Of a stretch of 17,786 nt of DNA, positions 15,855-17,786 are shown piece after piece. A model generated the notes under the pieces. It worked only from the letters and a program-made list of their open reading frames with translations. It searched no databases and was not told the origin of the DNA. Position numbers and translations under genes: made by a program. The DNA is from Bacteroidaceae bacterium (lineage in GTDB: Bacteria; Bacteroidota; Bacteroidia; Bacteroidales; Bacteroidaceae), in assembly GCA_024695315.1 (NCBI GenBank), contig JAILIJ010000067.1, positions 1 through 17,786 of the forward strand, read 5' to 3'. The stretch's first letter is position 1, and each line of letters opens with the position of its first letter.

Positions 15855-17147
15855 ATGAAGAAAGCATTAATAGCACTTTGTTCTATCATTGCATGCACAT
15901 GTGCCAATGCTCAGCAGACAATCTATCTGTGTGACGGCTTTGAATCAACACCAGTAAAAGTCAACACAACAGATAACATTACGTTCTCGGCTGACCAAAG
16001 CAGCATATACCTCGGTTCCACGGAGTATGACATCAATGACATTGATTCCATCACACTTGCAGAACCTATGTTTAAGAAGGTAACGATTACATACAACGGT
16101 TCAAGTGCCACTGTAGATATTCCTTCATACGTTTCTGGTGTAACATCAACAGTTAGTGGAGCTAACGTTACACTCACAAGTACCAACACAAGTGATGAAA
16201 TTCTCTACTATGTATCTGGAGCAAGCACAAATGGCTCACTTACTATCAATGGGGAATACAAACTCACACTTGAACTGGCAGGTCTTGATCTGACAAGCAC
16301 ATCTACAAAAGCTCCTATAGACATCGAATGTGGTAAGCGTATTGGCATAATACTGAAAGAAGGAACTACAAATACTCTTGTTGACGCATCAACAAACTCA
16401 TGCAAGGGTGCCCTATACACTGAAGGACACATAGAGTTTGAAGGTGCAGGAACACTCAACGTAACTGGTAATACAAAACACGCTATCTGCGCAAAGGAAT
16501 ACCTCCAATTCAAGAAGTCTACGGGAACAGTTAACATCCTCGGAGCTGTTAACGATGGAATACATTGTGGAAAGGGAAAGGTTAATGATGACAACAGTTA
16601 TTTCCAAATTAATGGAGGTACAATCAACATTTCAAATGTCGGTTCTGACTGCATCGATTGTGATGACTACGGATGCGCATTCATTAAGGGTGGTTCTTTA
16701 ACACTCAATGTTTCACAAGCAGACGGTACAGGTCTCAAGGTTGATTCATGTATTTATATGACTGGTGGAAACATTAATGTTAATGTCACAGGAAATATCT
16801 CTGACGGTATTCGTGCTTCGTATGCTACATATTTTAATGGCGGTACAATTACCGAAACAGTATCAGGAAACGGCTCAAGAGGTATTCGTGCTAAGAAGAC
16901 TACAAAGACTACCGACACAGTGCTTAACGGCGGTTATATGGAGTTTAACGGTACTACAGCAGACATTACAGTAACTGGTAGCACCTACACAAGCGACAGC
17001 ACAGTTTGCTATGGTCTAAAAGCCGACACACAGTTTAAGCAAACTGCTGGAACTATAACTATCACAGTAAACTCTTCTGACAGTTCTACACAAGCCTACA
17101 AATTTAAGTCTAACGTAAGTACTGGCGGAACACTGACTGTACAGTAA
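15855..17147 (+). CDS. Secreted beta-helix protein, Cthe_2159/DUF4353-like
   Basis: The product is 430 residues. An N-terminal signal (1-19, ANA before Q20) is seen. The preceding IIAC (C14) could instead serve as a lipobox, leaving a lipoprotein alternative open. Residues 41-71 repeat the small module of the preceding protein (ITFS ... YDINDIDSITL). From about 115 to the end the sequence is a series of short beta-helix coils with recurring G-G-T/S-(L/I)-(T/N)-(I/V)-(N/T)-V and DGI wording (NDGIH, SDGIR, SRGIR, KGALYTEG). This matches carbohydrate-binding domain proteins of the Cthe_2159 family, whose founder binds polysaccharides. The cysteines at 266, 269, 274 and 299 are unusual for this fold and may pair. 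It is the last gene before a strong terminator. Confidence 0.82.
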   Translation: MKKALIALCSIIACTCANAQQTIYLCDGFESTPVKVNTTDNITFSADQSSIYLGSTEYDINDIDSITLAEPMFKKVTITYNGSSATVDIPSYVSGVTSTVSGANVTLTSTNTSDEILYYVSGASTNGSLTINGEYKLTLELAGLDLTSTSTKAPIDIECGKRIGIILKEGTTNTLVDASTNSCKGALYTEGHIEFEGAGTLNVTGNTKHAICAKEYLQFKKSTGTVNILGAVNDGIHCGKGKVNDDNSYFQINGGTINISNVGSDCIDCDDYGCAFIKGGSLTLNVSQADGTGLKVDSCIYMTGGNINVNVTGNISDGIRASYATYFNGGTITETVSGNGSRGIRAKKTTKTTDTVLNGGYMEFNGTTADITVTGSTYTSDSTVCYGLKADTQFKQTAGTITITVNSSDSSTQAYKFKSNVSTGGTLTVQ

Positions 17148-17173
17148 AGTTCTACACTTGAATACATACCACA

Positions 17174-17230
17174 AAAAGGTCGCATAATGACTCATAGCTG
17201 ATGTCTTATGCGACCTTTTCTTTTATATTG
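17174..17230 (+). terminator. Terminator of the VTC-beta-helix cluster
   Basis: A perfect 14-bp stem (17174-17187 with 17206-17219, AAAAGGTCGCATAA with its complement) encloses an 18-nt loop and is followed by CTTTTATA. It begins 27 nt after the beta-helix stop codon. The A-run on the left gives it some potential to work in the other direction too. Confidence 0.9.
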
Positions 17231-17263
17231 GTCCTTACATTTAATGGACGTTGAACAAGTGTT

Positions 17264-17285
17264 TTTATGATATCCTTATCATAAA
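17264..17285. other. AT-rich 9-bp hairpin
   Basis: TTTATGATA (17264-17272) and TATCATAAA (17277-17285) pair perfectly around a 4-nt loop. No strong T-tract follows. It is probably a minor structure or operator-like palindrome, with no support for a role. Confidence 0.4.
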
Positions 17286-17402
17286 CTGGCACATAAAAAA
17301 GCTAAAAAAAGGGTATAAGACAGAATGCTTATACTATCTTATCATGCGCTTACACTTTAAGAGTTAAACTTTCTTAAATCTTTCATTCTCAAAGATCAAA
17401 AA

Positions 17403-17434
17403 CTTGTATTTCTTTGATAAATACATTATATTTG
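17403..17434 (+). promoter_or_regulatory. Promoter of a putative small RNA or leader
   Basis: TATATTTG (17427-17434) fits the Bacteroidota -7 consensus, and CTTG (17403-17406), one base off TTTG, lies exactly 20 nt upstream. Transcription should begin near 17441. The next gene on this strand is not inside the window. Confidence 0.6.
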
Positions 17435-17440
17435 TTATTC

Positions 17441-17626
17441 ATCTGACAACAACGCGTGACGTCCGATTTCCTCCATAGATGAAGAGATATTTTTCATATC
17501 TAAAATTTGATCTTCATCTCAAAAAGAAATTAGTAATTGATACGAAGGAATTACGAAGGTAATACGAACCGTTGTCGAAGGAGGTGGGGTAGAAAAGTAC
17601 GTTCTTTCTGACGTGCTTTTTTTGTT
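17441..17626 (+). ncRNA. Candidate small RNA or attenuated leader RNA
   Basis: About 185-190 nt lie between a promoter match and an intrinsic terminator. Nested stems are seen: AGATGAAG/CTTCATCT (17477-17484 with 17512-17519) enclosing AGATAT/ATATCT (17485-17490 with 17496-17501). Outside them GACAAC (from 17444) can pair with GTTGTC (17571-17576), and CCTCC (17470-17474) with the GGAGG after 17579. The last two pairings cross and could form a pseudoknot or alternative folds. A 27-codon frame begins at 17479 but has no initiation context and lies inside the hairpin. It does not match any RNA family I can name. Confidence 0.45.
17539..17582 (+). repeat. Four 11-nt tandem units
   Basis: GATACGAAGGA (17539-17549), ATTACGAAGGT (17550-17560), AATACGAACCG (17561-17571) and TTGTCGAAGGA (17572-17582) share TACGAAGG-like cores with a strict 11-nt period. 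The total is 44 nt, the same length and period as the clusters at 12-55 and 460-503. Here all units point the same way. Confidence 0.8.
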
Positions 17627-17630
17627 TTTT
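17593..17630 (+). terminator. Intrinsic terminator or attenuator
   Basis: AAAAGTACGT (17593-17602) pairs with ACGTGCTTTT (17611-17620) over 10 bp with one G-T wobble and an 8-nt loop. It runs into a T-rich tract (TTTTTTTGTTTTTT, about 17617-17630). No protein gene lies directly upstream, so it ends either a small RNA or a leader transcript. Confidence 0.8.
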
Positions 17631-17786
17631 ACGATAAGTAGATAACAACCGGATTCTTACTTAGCACACGAAGAGCATGACACAAAATAAAAATATATTT
17701 AGTTCTTAGAACGATGGTAAAAAAGTATCAGCACAAAATACTTATTAAATATACATAAAACGAAAATTTGGTTTTTTATGGGGGAT

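Larger units (their letters stand above)
17148..17786. other. Non-coding region at the right end
   Basis: No supported protein gene lies in these 639 nt. Contents: the cluster terminator (17174-17219), a weak pair of 11-nt units (17237-17258) sharing AATGGACGTT with the repeat at 460-503, an AT-rich hairpin (17264-17285), a promoter (17403-17434), a structured stretch with a tandem repeat, and a second terminator (17593-17630). Positions 17640-17786 are AT-rich with a short palindrome GTTCT-T-AGAAC and nothing else clear. An ATG at 17778 is too close to the edge to judge. Confidence 0.65.

Noticed and set aside
17479..17562. 27-codon frame within the right-end structured region
   Set aside because: It starts inside a hairpin, lacks initiation context, and its end overlaps the 11-nt repeats. 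It was not strong enough to call a gene.
17778..17786. ATG at the right edge as the start of another gene
   Set aside because: Only three codons are visible, so nothing supports it.

Overview
The window looks like a chromosomal segment of a member of the Bacteroidota, most likely Prevotella/Segatella or a close relative. The evidence is the A-rich, Shine-Dalgarno-free start regions, promoter matches of the TTTG-N20-TAnnTTTG type, an AT-rich base composition, secreted proteins with Bacteroidota-type C-terminal tails, and the gene order rimP-nusA-infB-cvpA-sufB-sufC-sufD-sufS. The species call is inference from style, not from a marker search.

Layout. Positions 1-632 hold no convincing gene but contain three compact repeat clusters (12-55, 197-283, 460-503) and the terminator that closes the left-hand operon (575-614, minus strand). 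From 633 to 12591, nine genes run without interruption on the minus strand. In transcription order they are rimP, nusA, infB (ribosome maturation, transcription elongation, translation initiation), cvpA (membrane protein), sufB, sufC, sufD, sufS (Fe-S cluster assembly) and hisS (histidyl-tRNA synthetase). A near-perfect Bacteroidota promoter (12689-12720) lies upstream of rimP, and the hisS terminator is the only strong terminator in the run. Several spacers hold hairpins that could tune read-through: rimP/nusA, nusA/infB, infB/cvpA, sufB/sufC and sufS/hisS.

From 12843 to 17147 a divergent plus-strand cluster encodes a VTC-type polyphosphate polymerase domain protein, a DUF4956 membrane protein, a predicted outer-membrane beta-barrel, a small secreted protein with a sorting-tail-like C-terminus, and a secreted beta-helix protein of the Cthe_2159/DUF4353 type. 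A strong terminator ends it at 17174-17219. The order suggests a cytoplasmic polymerase-like enzyme, an inner-membrane partner, and outer-membrane and exported components. This is the best candidate here for a poorly described system: an envelope-spanning apparatus tied to an inorganic polyphosphate-like or other phosphorylated product.

The last 0.6 kb (17148-17786) has no clear protein gene. It does have a promoter-terminator pair (17403-17434 and 17593-17630) bracketing about 190 nt with nested hairpins and four 11-nt tandem units, so it is either a small RNA or the attenuated leader of a gene beyond the window. A recurring theme is 44-nt clusters made of four 11-nt units. They occur at both ends of the window, with a different unit sequence each time.
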